From NCBI GenBank assembly GCA_036426205.1, contig WSYH01002471.1:1-64000 (forward strand): a stretch of 64,000 bases of DNA, read 5' to 3'. This DNA is from Ascaphus truei (Eukaryota > Chordata > Amphibia > Anura > Ascaphidae). A program made the position numbers and the translations under genes. The notes beneath the pieces were generated by a model that was given only the letters and a program-made list of their open reading frames with translations, searched no databases and had not been told where the DNA came from. The number at the start of each line of letters is the position of its first letter. The first letter of the stretch is position 1. Below are positions 11,052 to 23,646 of the stretch, one piece after another.

Positions 11052-11648
11052 TGTAGACGGACGCTCTCAGAGGTACACAATTGGAGACTTTTGTAAGGTG
11101 AAATTATAACATGGCTTTATTGTGCCTTTTCCTTAACATCAGGAAACCATCCAAATACGGGGGGGAAACCAAGCTTCTATTCACTTGGGAGTATTTCTAG
11201 TGAAATACTATGCAATTCACAACTCCCTTAGATAAGCATGTCTCCCAGCCCCAAACACATAGCATGAAATGAACAGATATAAAAAGTCTTGTGAATAAAA
11301 GTCTTATCTGTTAGCTGGCTGCTGTAGGGGAAGCTTCTCTGCTCTCCTGGAACCGCACCCGTGTGTGCACAGAAAATGTCAGCATCCAGGTTTAGAAGTC
11401 TTATTTGTCAGCTCCAGAGATCTGTGTTCTCTTGGTCAGGCCCTCCTGGGAGACTCAAGAACCTCTGCTCTGTCTCCAAATTTCAGCTCACACGTGAGCT
11501 AAGGAGTCTCACTTCCTGTCTCAACAGACAGGCTTTTCTAAACCATCTAAATCAGGCAGGTGGTGATAGTTAATTGCCTACCTGCAGTTAACCACCACAC
11601 TGCTGGATTAGAGGCACATTTGTGAACAGGGATAAATCCCCTGTTACA
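11052..11648 (-). mobile_element. 3' LTR of minus-strand LTR element (copy A)
   Basis: On the minus strand it starts TGTAACAGGGG and ends GTCTACA, the same terminal sequences as the LTRs at 19649-20296 and 23647-24281, but with clear internal divergence. The flank at 11047-11051 is GCCTG. The partner 5' LTR is not found, because a PLE fragment replaces the leader at 14982. The purine-rich ACAGGGGTGG immediately upstream (minus sense) may be the polypurine tract. Confidence 0.8.
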
Positions 11649-14139
11649 TACCACCCCTGTTTGTGGGAAGCTCGGGCTTACCACAGCCAAAGCCCATCCT
11701 TCCACTCTCATTCGAGATCTTTGTGACTTGAATGAGAGTGGATGGAGGAAGAGAACCCTCTGTCCCGCTGGGATTGGAGCCCTTTCTCCAGATTATTTTT
11801 GTCTCCTCCCGAAGGTGCTTGAGATAAGCACTCCTCGGTCGCTCAAGGAGGACTTTTTCCAAGTAAAGACTTTTTACTGAGTGCGCGGTCATGAGATTTC
11901 TGTTGAATCGGGCACTCCTCTTTTTGTAGACAAACTGTATGGCAACAGTTGTAGAGCAGTTAGGACTAGCCCTTAGAGTTTTCCGCTTTTGAAGCGGTCT
12001 TTCTGCACCTCGTCCACACAACGGAGTCGCCAGTTCAGCTTCTTTGGGACTGAGTTGCACCTCCACTGCCCTTTCCAGAGAACGTCCTATCTTTTCAGCT
12101 TCCTCAGCTAAGGATTCTTCTGGCTTTGATTCTGCACTCCTAGCTCTGTTTGCTGCCTGTTGGGCAGCTGTAGGTTTGGCTAGTGCTTTCTTAGGTGGCT
12201 CAAACTTCGTAATCTTGTTTTGAAGGTGCGTGGAGGTCCCAACTCTCACTGTACCCTTGTCCTCACGGGCATTAGTTACTGTGGGATACTGGTGCTTGGG
12301 CAGAGCCAATACCTTTTTTCGTATTGGAGGAATCTGTAAGTTACTGGTCTGCAGAGTTTCACCCTGTTTGAGTGCGTCTTGCAAGTCTCTTCTCAGGGAA
12401 TTTATCTGCGTACTTTGCTTTCTCTGAGCTTGCTTCCACATTTGTATTGCATTGTGAAGCACTATGAACTTCTTTGCTTGGGCCACAGTTACTTGTTTTA
12501 GTTTCTGGACCTTCTTATGCTCCCTTTTGTGTCAGGTCACCTGGGTTCTAAGCATGGCCTCTAATGATGCTTTGGTGATGCTCAGGGTAGCCTTCAGTTT
12601 CTCATGCTGCTTTGTGGGGACATACTGGGTAATCAGACGTTCCTGCAGCACTTGAATTTCTTTAACAGCCTGCAGCTTTTCTTCATGCAGCGTTTGCTGC
12701 TTCTCCTCAGCATACTGGAGGTGTGTACGCAGACCTTGCAGTTGGTTCTGCAGTCGGTGCTCTGCTTTAAACTTTTCCTTGACTTCGTCTGTCAACTGAA
12801 AATTTTCTTCTTTCAGTTTTAAGTTTTCTCTTTTTAATCTTGAATTTTCTCCTTTTTCAGTTTCTGTATTATTCAGAACCTCTTTGCAGTCCTCCTTCCA
12901 TTTACGCACATCTGCTTTGAGAATGACAATCTCCTGGCGTAAGACTTCCTTCTCTAGGTTGAGGGTCTGAAGCTCCTTCTGAGAGACTTTGAGATCCTGT
13001 ATCAAGATTGACAATAGTTTCTTTAGCAATGTCCAGCTCCTCAGTGAGACTGTGTAGTTCCTTTCTGGAAACTTCCAGGTCTGTGCAGCAGCTGTTGGTC
13101 TCATGATGTGAGGCATCCAGTGCTCTGCGGAGTGTCTGAACCTCTTTCTGAGATACGTCCACCTCTATCCGGACACTGTTGACCTCCTGTTGTGAGGAAT
13201 TCAGCTCTATGCGAAGAGTGTGAACCTCTTGCTGGAAGACTGTCATCTGCTTCAGTGCCTCCTCATACTGCCGCTTTAGCGTAGCCACCATTTTATCAGA
13301 TTGGCTCTGCTTTTCATCCGTGGCGGAAATAGTAGCATTTGCAGTATCTAGCTCAGTCTTGAGATCGTCCAATTCTGTCCTGGATAAAGAGTAAATTGTG
13401 AGCACATCTTTTTGTAGCCTCACGTTATTTTTCTGTAGCTCTGTGTAACCATCTTCCTTTTGTTTCAACTGTTCACGTAGCATATCACAGTCATGCCTGG
13501 CATTTTTCATGGCATCTTCAGGGCTGGTCAAGGGATCATCACTCACTGGTTCCTGCTCCACTTCGCTGGGATGGTTGGTTGAGGGTTCCTCACTGTTGGC
13601 ACCGGACAGACACTTCTTTGGGGTACACGACTTCTGCTTTGAGCCCTCTGGATATTCGGTTAACCGCGGGACGAATTCTCCATTTTCTCTAGGCTGCAGG
13701 GTAACTCGATCCCCCTTTTCCTCCACAGGATCTGCAGACGTGTCTGTTCCTTCCATGGTAAGTGAAGAACCGCTTTTCTTTTTCCGCTTTTTTGTTTTGG
13801 ATGACTCAGTCCAATCCGGAATACTGGGGTCTCCTTCTTTATTTGATACTTTAGCAGCTTTATTATATACGCCAGGCTTTTCTTGCAGTTGCTTTAGCTG
13901 ACAGAAATATTGGGTTATCTGCTGCTCCTGCTCTTTCTCTTGTCGACCATATTCGTCATCATAGAGGGCGGTCTTTTCTGTTCATACCGAGTTCAGGCAC
14001 CCCACCATTCTTGGGGTGTTTTGTGGATGTGACTCGGTTCGGGTTCCCCGTAAGAGATGTCTTCCTCTTTATTGGACAGGAAGGGCCACTCTTCCGTGGG
14101 GTAGGGTTAATTACAGGAACACTGCATCTTGTCCTCCAT
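11649..14139 (-). pseudogene. Long coiled-coil protein of LTR element (Gag-position ORF), copy A
   Basis: The frame starts with MEDKM at 14139 and runs down to the LTR. The protein is charged and mostly heptad-repeat: long runs of E/K/L/Q such as KTELDTANATISA, VHTLRIELNSSQQEV and VQTLRRALDASHHET, then KLKEENFQLTDEVKEKF. A basic, serine-rich C-terminus ends near SGRMGFGCGKPELP. The full product would be roughly 800 residues. No CCHC zinc knuckle, protease, RT, RNase H or integrase motif is present before the LTR. It occupies the position of gag, so it may be a structural protein of a non-autonomous LTR element or a captured host coiled-coil gene. Lesions include a stop near 13985, a frameshift near 13000 and a TGA at 12532. 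The decayed plus-strand homologue lies at 21340-23646. Confidence 0.7.
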
Positions 14140-14982
14140 TTTTAGGCTATCAGGTGTAATTTTCTTCTTGACCTCAGGAGGCGCTATGCAGCTGTTGCCA
14201 CTTTATTTGTTAGAACCCCCAATTGTGGTAGTCCTACAGGTGGGCATATTTTGCTTGTAGAGGTCGTAGCTCTCACAGGCATCTCTGTAGACTTTTCCTT
14301 TCCTGGATAAGTTCCACAATATCAGCAGTGCTGTGCACGCATTTTCTCTCATCAGGTATACAAAATGTGCAGTTGCTAGGTAAAAACGTCTATTTGCTTT
14401 ACACCATTTACTTGCAAGGTTTCATCTCTCATTAGGTATGCTGAATGTGCAGTTGCTAGGTAAAAACTTCCGTTTGCTTTACACCATTTACTTGCTAGGT
14501 GGATTCCCTCCACTTCAGCAACAGAATTTGGTTTTCTGCTTGAGTTCAGTAATTATCAGTCTCATCTTTGGGTATTATGGCATTCACACTTCACACTTTG
14601 GGTGTCTGTTTTGCTCCCAAGATATATAGGCAGACTTTTTTTTACTTGCAGAAAAAAAAACATTCTTTGCAGTGGAATTTTTCTTTCACTCCCGGCAGGG
14701 TGACTCAACACTCAGCAATTGGCTTTGGAATACCTTTTACACAGTTCAGCAATCCCTTTTTCCCCTGTAGGGCAATTTTACACTCAGCATTTGTTTGCTA
14801 AAAATTCCCCTGCACAGTCTTACATCAATTTTCACACTTTTCTGCATATACTCCATTCAAAGCTGGTAGTCCTATGCGGTGTGGCAACCTTTATTTTGCA
14901 AAATCAGTACCGCTCGTGGGTCACCATCTGTATTCACTGCTTCAGCAAAACTTTTGAAAACAGCAACCACCTATCCCTTTTT
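14140..14982 (-). other. Leader of minus-strand LTR element, with an 80 bp tandem duplication
   Basis: It is homologous to the leader of the complete element (about 20600-21340, opposite strand). Two direct copies of a unit occur at 14345-14420 and 14425-14500. The leader stops abruptly at about 14982, where PLE sequence begins; the second copy of the region has the same junction near 38277. Confidence 0.6.
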
Positions 14983-16149
14983 AAGAAAAGCGTGTTGTAT
15001 GGTGCTCTAAAGATAAACTGTGGTAGCAAATGATAATGCTGGGAAAAAACAACCGTTTATATATTGAATGTACAATAGGATGTAACCTGGTAAAAAATGA
15101 TCCCACAATGCAAGGCAGTAAGGACAAAGTCATTTACACCTGCCGGTGTCCAGTAGATTATAACATCCTAATTTTGTAACACATATGAATCAACCAACTG
15201 AACAGACTCACTTGGGATTCTTTGTCCATGATGAGTGGTGAGTCCGTTGAATCAAGATCCCAGGTTGAGTGTGCTCCGTTGTAGATGACATCAAAGTAGG
15301 TGGAGAAGAAAAAAACGGAGCACTGTTTCCATCAGCAAAAAAGACCACCAGGAAAGCGTTCCCATAATATTAAAGCTATTTATGGATCCCGAATTAATAC
15401 AACACACACCACAGCGTTTCGGACCTGTGATAGTCCTTTCTCAAGGTATGCACACATCACATAACAAATACAATTATACTTATCGTGGCATAGCGGGACC
15501 ACCCAATCACTTCCGGTTTGTCACGTGTCGCGGCCGTAGCCCCCGACCTGTGATTTAAGCACGCCGGATATTGCAACGCGATAGCATACTGATCCCACTA
15601 GCGTCACTCGCCCTGTAGGACACAGGTGTAGTACGCGCAAGCACAGGGAACGCGCATGACTACCACAACATCTCTGGGTACTAGTGTGGAGACAGCGCGT
15701 GACGTAACCACGTTGGTCAGTGCGTGCAAATACACAATGCATCACGTTGCTATGCGACCGGACCCCCCTCTGTCAGGAAAATCAAAACAATAAAACTTTA
15801 TTAACATACATATGCACACTAATGTTACCAGTAAGAACTAGGAATACAAAAGGATTAAAAACAATTAGAGCAAAATTAAGGATTAAAAACAATTAGATAA
15901 GCAAAACACCTCACTTGTAAGGTATCCTTAAATCGTAGCACGACTTGTGCAATACTTGTGATGGTTTACGAACATCCTTGTTATATAGATATCACAAAAA
16001 ATATATAATATACATAGCATGTTCGTAAAAACCTTTTGGAGAGATAGAACTTAGACAGTCTCAATAACTCTATTTATGTTAAAGCTCCTTACACCAATAA
16101 AGCAATATAATTTGCATTCTATTATATATATAAATTGCAAAATTGTTTT
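14983..16149 (-). mobile_element. Inverted PLE pseudo-LTR fragment
   Basis: This is the reverse complement of the pseudo-LTR and start of the body of the PLE at 39455-45734. Landmarks are the sequence of 40908-40960 at its left end, the hammerhead-like motif at 15402-15446 and the inverted junction at about 16150. Confidence 0.8.
15402..15446 (-). ncRNA. Hammerhead-like motif in inverted PLE fragment
   Basis: Minus strand: CCUUGAGAAA, GGAC paired with GUCC across a 7-8 base loop, then GAAAC. Same family as 45313-45351. Confidence 0.35.
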
Positions 16150-16596
16150 ATAAAGTTGTCAAGTACGGATACTCGAACACATCCGCCTTATTATTAAAAA
16201 AAGATATTAATCATCCTGTATCCCTTCATTTTAATAACTGCAACATGGGTGACGTAAATAATATGACATTTCAGGGTATTGAACATATACCTCGTCCAGT
16301 CAGAGGAGGCAATAGATTAAATATCCTTAATAGAAGAGAACTTTTTTGGATTTTTACTTTACAAACCCATATTTCCAATGGTCTCAATTCTGACTGGGAT
16401 ATAGGGCCCCTCCTTTTTGATACTTGAATGTCTCTTTAACATGTATAGGCAAACACACAGATTGTCTCAATAATATTCAATACTTGACAACTTTATAAAA
16501 CAATTTTGCAATTTATATATATAATAGAATGCAAATTATATTGCTTTATTTGTGTAAGGAGCTTTAACATAAATAGAGTTATTGAGACTGTCTAGT
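16150..16596 (+). pseudogene. PLE endonuclease C-terminal fragment and 3' flank
   Basis: The frame from about 16165 to 16427 matches the last approximately 85 residues of the PLE endonuclease at 44255-44518. It contains INHPVSLHFNNCNMGDV, RGGNRLNIL and the ELFWIFTLQT block that holds the conserved Glu region of PLE GIY-YIG domains, and ends with LLFDT. It lacks the catalytic GIY and YIG boxes. The sequence then continues into PLE 3' flank up to the next inversion at about 16596. Confidence 0.75.
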
Positions 16597-17645
16597 AAGG
16601 ACAAAGTCATTTACACCTGCGGTGTCCAGTAGATATAACATCCTAATTTTGTAACAGTATGAATCAACGGTCAACTGGAACAGACTCACTTGGGATTCTT
16701 TGTCCATGATGAGTGGTGAGTCCGTGAATCAGAGTCCCGGGTTGAGTGTGCTTCCGTTAGTAGATGAACATCAAAGTAGGTGGAGAGGAAAAAAACGGAG
16801 CACTGTTTCCATCAGCAAAAAAGACCACCAGGAAAGCGTCCCAAATTTAAAGCTCTTTTAATGGATCCCGAATTAATACAACACACACCAACGCGTTTCG
16901 GACCTGTGATAGTCCTTTCTCAAGGTGAATGCACACATCACATAACAAATACAATTTATACTTATACGTGGCATAGCGGGGACAACCGCAATCACTTCCG
17001 GGTTTGTCACGTGTCGCGGGCCGTAGCCCCCGACCTGTGATGTAAGCACGCCGGATAGTGCAACGCGATAGCATACTGATCCCGACGTAAGCGTCACTGC
17101 GCCTGTAGGACACAAGGGGTGTAGTACGCGCAAGCACAGGGAACGCGCATGACTACCACAACATCTCTGGGTACTAGTGTGGAGACAGCGCGTGACGTAA
17201 CCACGTTGGTCAGTGCGTGCAAGATACACAATGCATCACGTTGCTATGCGACCGGACCCCCCTCTGTCAGGAAAATCAAAACAATAAAACTTTATTAAAC
17301 ATACATATAGCACACTAATGTTACCAGTAATGAACTAGGAATACAAAAGGATTAAAAACAATTAGAGCAAAATTAAGGATTAAAAACAATTAGATAAGCA
17401 AAACACCTCACTTGTAAGGATCCTTAAATCGTAGCACGACTTGTGCAATACTTGTGATGGTTTACGAACATCCTTGTTATATAGATATCACAAAAAATTA
17501 TAATATACATAGCATTGTTCGTAAAAACCTTTGGAGAGAATAGAAAATGAGACGTCTCAATAACTCTATTTATGTTAAAGCTCCTTACACCAATAAAGCA
17601 TATAATTTGCATTCTATTATAATATAAATTGCAAAATTGTTTTAT
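16597..17645 (-). mobile_element. Second inverted PLE pseudo-LTR fragment
   Basis: It covers the same interval as 15120-16140 in the same (minus) orientation, including a hammerhead-like motif at 16883-16925. The join at 16596 is abrupt and could be a template switch or an assembly join. Confidence 0.75.
16883..16925 (-). ncRNA. Hammerhead-like motif in second inverted PLE fragment
   Basis: Minus strand: CCUUGAGAAA, GGAC/GUCC hairpin, GAAACGCGUUGG. This is the best-preserved inverted copy of the PLE1-type motif. Confidence 0.4.
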
Positions 17646-18276
17646 AAAGTTGTCAAGTACGGATACTCGAACACATCCGCCTTATTATTAAAAAAAGATA
17701 TTAATCATCCTGTATCCCTTCATTTTAATAACTGCAACATGGGTGACGTAAAAATATGATTTCAGGTATTGAATATACCTCGTCCAGTCAGAGGAGGCAA
17801 TAGATTAATATCCTTAATAGAAGAGAACTTTTTTGGATTTTTACTTTACAAACCCATATTTCCAATGGTCTCAATTCTGACTGGGATATAGGCCCCTCCT
17901 TTTTGATACTTGAATGTCTCTTTAACATGTATAGGCAACACACAGATTGTCTCAATAATATTCAATATTGACAACTTTATAAAACAATTTTGCAATTTAT
18001 ATTTATATAATAGAATGCAATTATATTGCTTATTGGTTATTTGTGTAAGGAGCTTTAACATAAATAGAGTTATTGAGACTGTCTAATTTTCTATTCTCTC
18101 CAAAAGGTTTTTACGAACAATGCTATGTATATTATATATTTTTTGTGATATCTATATAACAAGGATGTTCGTAAACCATCACAAGTATTGCACAAGTCGC
18201 GCTACGATTTAAGGATACCTTACAAGTGACGTGTTTTGCTTATCTAATTGTTTTTAATCCTTAATTTTGCTCTAAT
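17646..18276 (+). mobile_element. PLE endonuclease tail and 3' flank fragment
   Basis: It matches 44255 to about 44880 and 39455 to about 40050, with several small deletions that break the endonuclease tail. It ends at about 18276 within TTTTGCTCTAATT, where unrelated sequence starts. Confidence 0.75.
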
Positions 18277-18939
18277 TTAAGAGTAAGGTAATCACCCACG
18301 ACGTTACTGTTTGTGGGTAAAAATTGACTAAAACCCGCCACAAGTAAACATAAAGCCAACGAAATATTCCTTGTATATTTATAATTGCATTCTTAAAGGT
18401 CTGCTAACCCTGTCTTTCATCACCATTATCACCCACAACGCACTTCCACCCCCATGTTCACTTCACTCTCCATACCCACCTCATCCAACTTCATGCAAAG
18501 TATATATACAGTACCATATTTGTGATCGCTGTATATTTATAATAACTCTATTCTATATCTAGTCTATTATTATTGGTATCGAGATATATATTTAACAGTA
18601 TAACTATTATATTAAAGTAATATATTATATTTGGCCATACTGTAGGCCAGCATCATTATGTACTGTACCTGTACTTTTGGCCTACTGTAAAGTATTTTGT
18701 TTTTCCTTAAACTGTAGGGAACAACTGTTCTGGTGGACCAAAAATAAGTGAGAGAAATAGGAAAGAGTGCCTCAAGGGTCAAAGACACACTGCATAAAAT
18801 CACAAACTACCCCTATCAATACACATTAAAAGATAACGCAGAATTGGAATGGAAATATGCTGTTGTTTATACTGACAGTAGCAGGCGGTAAGGTGTGGTT
18901 TAAATAAACTGCAACTGTCATATACAATTATTCCTTGTC
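18277..18939. other. Unassigned A+T-rich stretch
   Basis: No repeat from elsewhere in the window and no domain is recognised. Frames are short and lack support. Confidence 0.5.
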
Positions 18940-19230
18940 CTACAAAGCGTACCCTTGATAAGGGACGTCAACAAGATCAGAGGTTGTCCAGCACGGCATG
19001 GATCGACACTGGCGAAACTTTTCAGGATTGGTCTTTACTGACGAGTCTACTGTATCACAGAGAGATTTGCACCTTTGCATTCCACAAAAAAGGACGCATA
19101 TCTAATTAGCCCCGCGTCCAAAACACCCCTTGAAGATGCATGTTTGGGGTGTCCATCTCTAGGGGTGGACCGATGCAATCGTCATCTTTGATGGTACAGG
19201 TATAATATGCACAAAGTCACATGCTGTCAC
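18940..19230 (+). pseudogene. Tc1/mariner-like transposase relic
   Basis: One frame from about 19029 reads VFTDEST, then RPKHPLKMHVWG and AIVIFDGT, with two stop codons. FTDES matches the first catalytic Asp region and KHP..HVWG the following segment of DDE transposases of the Tc1/mariner superfamily. The second and third acidic residues and any inverted repeats are not seen. Its sequence differs from the Tc1 element at 57000-59476. Confidence 0.5.
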
Positions 19231-19643
19231 CTTATGCACTTATGTACTACTGGAGTGGGGCTTATCTTACACTTTTCTTTTCTTGTTACAGTAATCATGA
19301 TAGAGTTTTTGTCAGAGCAAATAGTGTCCGGGGATTGGTGGAATACATCACACGTTAATTTCCAGATGGGTCAACCGTTTCTAACCAGACAACAATTTTG
19401 AACAATTTACTCCACTGTGGAATATATAATACATATTTCGACCATATGCGACTGTTGTTGCCATTGTGCTAGAGCGTATGGCAAATCATCAGAGAAGTAG
19501 TATGGGTAACAGTACTGTACTGAGTATGGTAAGTACAGGCACACCAAGTCCATTATATGATACAGGTAAGTATGGCACGATTGTTTACATTATACAGCAT
19601 GCACGTTACTGCACTCTTTTTAATTTTCGAGATAGCTGCACTA
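19231..19643. other. Flank of the LTR insertion site
   Basis: Nothing coding is recognised. It ends at the left CCAAT target duplication (19644-19648). With 24287 onward it formed the uninterrupted site before LTR insertion. Confidence 0.5.
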
Positions 19644-19648
19644 CCAAT

Positions 19649-20296
19649 TGTAACAGGGGAGTAATCCCTGTTCACGTAATGTGCCTTTATCCCTGGCAGT
19701 GTGTGTGGTTAACCTTGCTGTAGTCAATTAATAAACACCAGCCTGCCTGTATTGCGTACAAAAGCCTGTCTGTTTGAGACAGGAAGTTACCCTTAGCACT
19801 GACTGAAGAGCTGACCTTTGAGATACCACAGAGGATGTTCTTGAGACTCCAGGATAGTCTGACCAAGCGACAACATCTCTGAGCTGACCGTCTTCTTAGC
19901 TCTGCCCGCAATCGCTGATTGCAAACACCAATAAGACTTCTAACCTGGGATCTGATATTTTCTGTTGGCACACCGGGTGCGGTTCAGGAGAGCAGAGAAG
20001 CGTACTCTATCCAGCAGAAACCAGATAATACTTTCATAATTAAGAGACTGCTATAATCTGCTTATTTCAGTCTATATGTTTTGGGGCTGCGCGACATGCT
20101 TGACTTATGGATTGTGAATTAATTGCATGTTATTTTCACTAGAGATACTCCCCAAGTGAATAGAAGCTTTGTTTCCCCCCCGCCCCCCCCCCTGTTTTGT
20201 ATGTCCTTTCCTTATGAAAAGGAAAGGCCCAGTAAAGAGCCTATTATAATTTCACCTTCTAAAGTCTCATGTGTACCTCTGTGAAGTCCGTCTACA
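19649..20296 (+). mobile_element. 5' LTR
   Basis: TG...CA ends; C-rich tract near 20177-20193; polyadenylation-like AGTAAAGAGCC near 20230. It has many small differences from the 3' LTR. Confidence 0.8.
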
Positions 20297-20320
20297 TATG
20301 GTGGTCCCAGGATTGACATA
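20297..20320 (+). promoter_or_regulatory. Candidate primer binding site
   Basis: TGGTGGTCCCAGGATT starts two bases after the 5' LTR, the expected position and TGG start of a tRNA primer site. I do not assign the tRNA. Confidence 0.45.
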
Positions 20321-21339
20321 TTGTCTTGTTGTTTTAAAAAGGACCGGAGTTTTTATGTGAAATTTTTTTTAATGACGTTTTGGCCTACAGCAACTTGGAA
20401 AAAAAAGCCATGCAGCAGAGATCCAAGTTAAAGAGACACAATCCACTGAAAAACCACAGAGGCACTGAAACTTAACTTCACAAAACCCAGATGGACTCTT
20501 TGCCCAATCCCTAGAGGATAAAACTGCTGAAGTAGCTAAACCTTATTTTGCCTATCACAAAGTGTAATAATGGTCATTCAAATAGGCTTTTTGCCCTTTC
20601 CATCCATATCAGGGTTCAAAGAAGTGAGTCACCCTTAAAAAGGGATAGGTTTGTTTTGTTGTAGTTTCAAAAGTTTCCGCTGAAGCGTGACTACATGTGA
20701 CCCCAGTTGGTACTGATGTGCAAATACAGGTTGCCACAGAAACAGAAGCACACCGCATAGGTCTACCATGCTGGAATGGATTATATTCAAAGTGTGAAAC
20801 TTGATTCACGACTTTGCTGATAGGGGGAAGTTTAGCAAACAATGCTAGTGTTGAGTCCCCTGCCGAGAATGAAAGAATGTTTTTTTTTCTGCAATGTCAA
20901 AAAAGTCTGCCTATATATATCTTGGGAGCAAAAACAGACCCCAAATTGTAAGTATGAATTCCCATAATACCCAAAGATGAGACGAAAAATACTGAACGCA
21001 TGCAGAAAACCAATCTGTTTCGAACGGAGAGATTTGCACCTAGCAATAAATGGTGTAGAGATAGCAAAGAGACTTTTTTTTACCTATCAACTGCCATCTT
21101 GTATCCCTGATAAGAGAAAATGCAATGCACAGTAACACTGATATGAAAAAAAAAAACATGAAAAAAATTCCCAAGAAAGAAATCTACATAGATGCCTGTG
21201 GAGTACGACCTCTACAATCAAAATATGCCCCTCGTAGAGGACTACCACACTTGGGGTTTCTAAGTCAATGGCATGGCAACAGCTGCAATAGTCCTGCCTG
21301 AGTCAGGAAAAAATACAAACACACCTGATAGCCTAAAAA
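20321..21339 (+). other. Leader of the complete LTR element
   Basis: It corresponds, on the opposite strand, to the minus element leader at 14140-14982. No frame is supported. Confidence 0.55.
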
Positions 21340-23646
21340 ATGGAGGACAATAGCAGCGGGGGGTTCTGTAATGAACCCTACCTCCACGGAAGCTGGCCCT
21401 TCCGTCCAATAAAGAGGACGAACATCTCTTACGGGGAACCCAAACCGAGTCCACCCACAAAACACCCCAAGCATGGTAAGGGGTGCCTGACCTCGGCACA
21501 CGAACAGAAAAGACCGCATCCCTTTGACGAATATGATCAGCATGAGACAGGCGGGAGCCAGCAGAATCCCCAATATGTCTGTCGCTAAATCAACTGCAGA
21601 AAAACCTGGCGTATATACTGAAGCCGCTAAAATTTTGAAAAGAAAGATGGAGACCCCATATCCCTGCAGGGACGTTGTCATCCAAGCAAAAGCGGAAAAG
21701 AAAGGCAGTTTCTTCACTTCCCTGGAAGGACAAACACTCCGCAGATCCTGGGGAGTAAAAGAGGTACCAGTTGCCCTGCAGCCTAGAGAAATGGATAATT
21801 CGTCCAGCGGTTAACCAAATAGCCAGAGGGCCCAGCAAAGTCGTGTAACCCCAAAGAAGTTTCCTGTCCGGTGCCAACAGTGAGAATCCCTCAACCAACC
21901 ATCCCAGGGAATTGGAGCCGAAACCATGAGTACGATCCCTTGACCAGCCTGAGACACCCTTAAATTGCCAGGCATGACTGTGATCTGCTCTGTTAGATGG
22001 GAAGGGAGAGAAAAAATAATGCTGAGCTACAGAAGACTGGGTCGCAATTTACTCTGCAGCAAACCTAATTGAGTTCTCAAGACTGAGCTAGATACTGCAA
22101 AGGCTAACTATTGTCCTTCCACCATGGACTAATGCGAGCGCCAATCGTATAACATGGTGGCTACGCTAAAGCGGAAGTATGAGGATGCACTGAAGCAGAA
22201 GACTTCTCTTCCAGCAAGAGTTCACACCTCTTCGTATAGAGCTTTGATGCCTCACATCATGATACCACTCAGCTTCCGCCATCTTGGAATTTTTCCAGAA
22301 AGGAACTACAACAGTCCTCACTAGATCTGGAAATTGCTACAAAAAAACTATTGGTACTCTTGATACAGATCTCAAATTCTCTCAGAAAGGATCTTCAGAC
22401 CCTCAACCTAGAGGAGGAAAGTCTCACGCCAGGAGGATGTCATCTCAAAGCAGATGTTGTGTAAATGGAGGAGGACCTGCAAAGAAGCCCTGAAAGAATA
22501 CAGAACGAAAAAGAAAAAATTCAAGATTAAAAAAAAAACTTAAACTGAAAAGACGAAAATTTCAGTTACAGAAGGTCAAGGAAGTTTGAAGGCAGAGCAC
22601 AGCGCTGCAGTAACCAACTGGGCAAAGGTCTGCATTCACTACCTCCATTATGTTGAGGAAACGCCCTGCAGGCTTCTAAAGAAATTCAAGTGCTGCAGGA
22701 ACGTCGTATGTACCAGTATGTCCTGCAAACATGCATAGAAAATGAAAGGCTACCCTGAGCATCCACCAAAGCAAGTCGCTAGAAAGCGCAGCGTTAACCC
22801 AATGCGCGGCACAAATGATCACAAGAATTTCCAAAACTGAAACAAGTAACTGGCGGCCCAAGCAAAGCAGTTTTTCCTAGTTCTCCACAATTCAATAAAA
22901 ATGTGGAGGCAGGCTCAGAGACAGCAAGCATTCATATAAATTCCCTGAGAATATACTTGCAAGACGCAACTCAACAAAGGAGCTCTCGCTGATAAGATTA
23001 CAGTCATACAGGACAATATTGACCCTGACTAGCGTCATTATACCACAGCCCAGCCCAAAAACCAATGAAGACAAGGGTACAGTGAGAACTGAAGACCGCT
23101 CCATCTGAAAGGCAAGGTTTCAAACTTGAACCACCTAAACAATCACTATCAAAACCTTCAGCCACCCATCCAGGCAACAAAAGAAGGTACCGTGCTGAAA
23201 TAAAACCAGCAAAATCCTTACTGGATGAAGCGAAAAGATGTGACATTCTCTGGAAGTGGGTGTGGAATTGCCACTTATCTCAAAGGGGCTGAACTAGCAA
23301 CCCCCTTGAGGTGGAAAAGGGCGGTTTTTTAAATGCTCTGCAACTGCTGCCATACAGTTAATGCCTAGCAATAAGACAGCACCGACGCGAGGGAAATCGC
23401 ATGACCACGCACGTAGAAAGAAACTATAATTGAGAAAGTCTCCTCGAGCGCTGATTTGGTGCTGATCCAACACCTTCAGGAGGATACCACGAATAAACTG
23501 GAGAAGTGGATCCAATCCCAACAGGAACTGGATTGTTCTCTTCCTCCATCCACTCTCATTCACGTCACTGAATATCTCAAAATGAGATGTGGACGGATGG
23601 GCTTTGGCCGTGGCAGCCCGAGCTTCCCCCACATTCAGGGTAGGTA
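21340..23646 (+). pseudogene. Decayed coiled-coil ORF of the complete LTR element
   Basis: It begins MEDNSSGGF at 21340 and continues with WPFRPIKRTNISYGEPKP, collinear with the minus-strand copy at 14139. Scattered homologous pieces follow: a KPGVYTEAAK segment near 21605, a heptad-rich area near 22050-22560 and a C-terminal SLPPSTLI and SGRMGFG-like block near 23535-23620. Stops and frameshifts occur throughout, so no protein is made. It shows that the coiled-coil frame is an intrinsic part of this LTR family rather than an accident of one copy. Confidence 0.65.

Noticed and set aside
20400..23600. RT or integrase of the complete LTR element
   Set aside because: I searched the frames for YxDD-, HHCC- and DDE-like patterns in this interior and saw none; only the decayed coiled-coil frame is supported.
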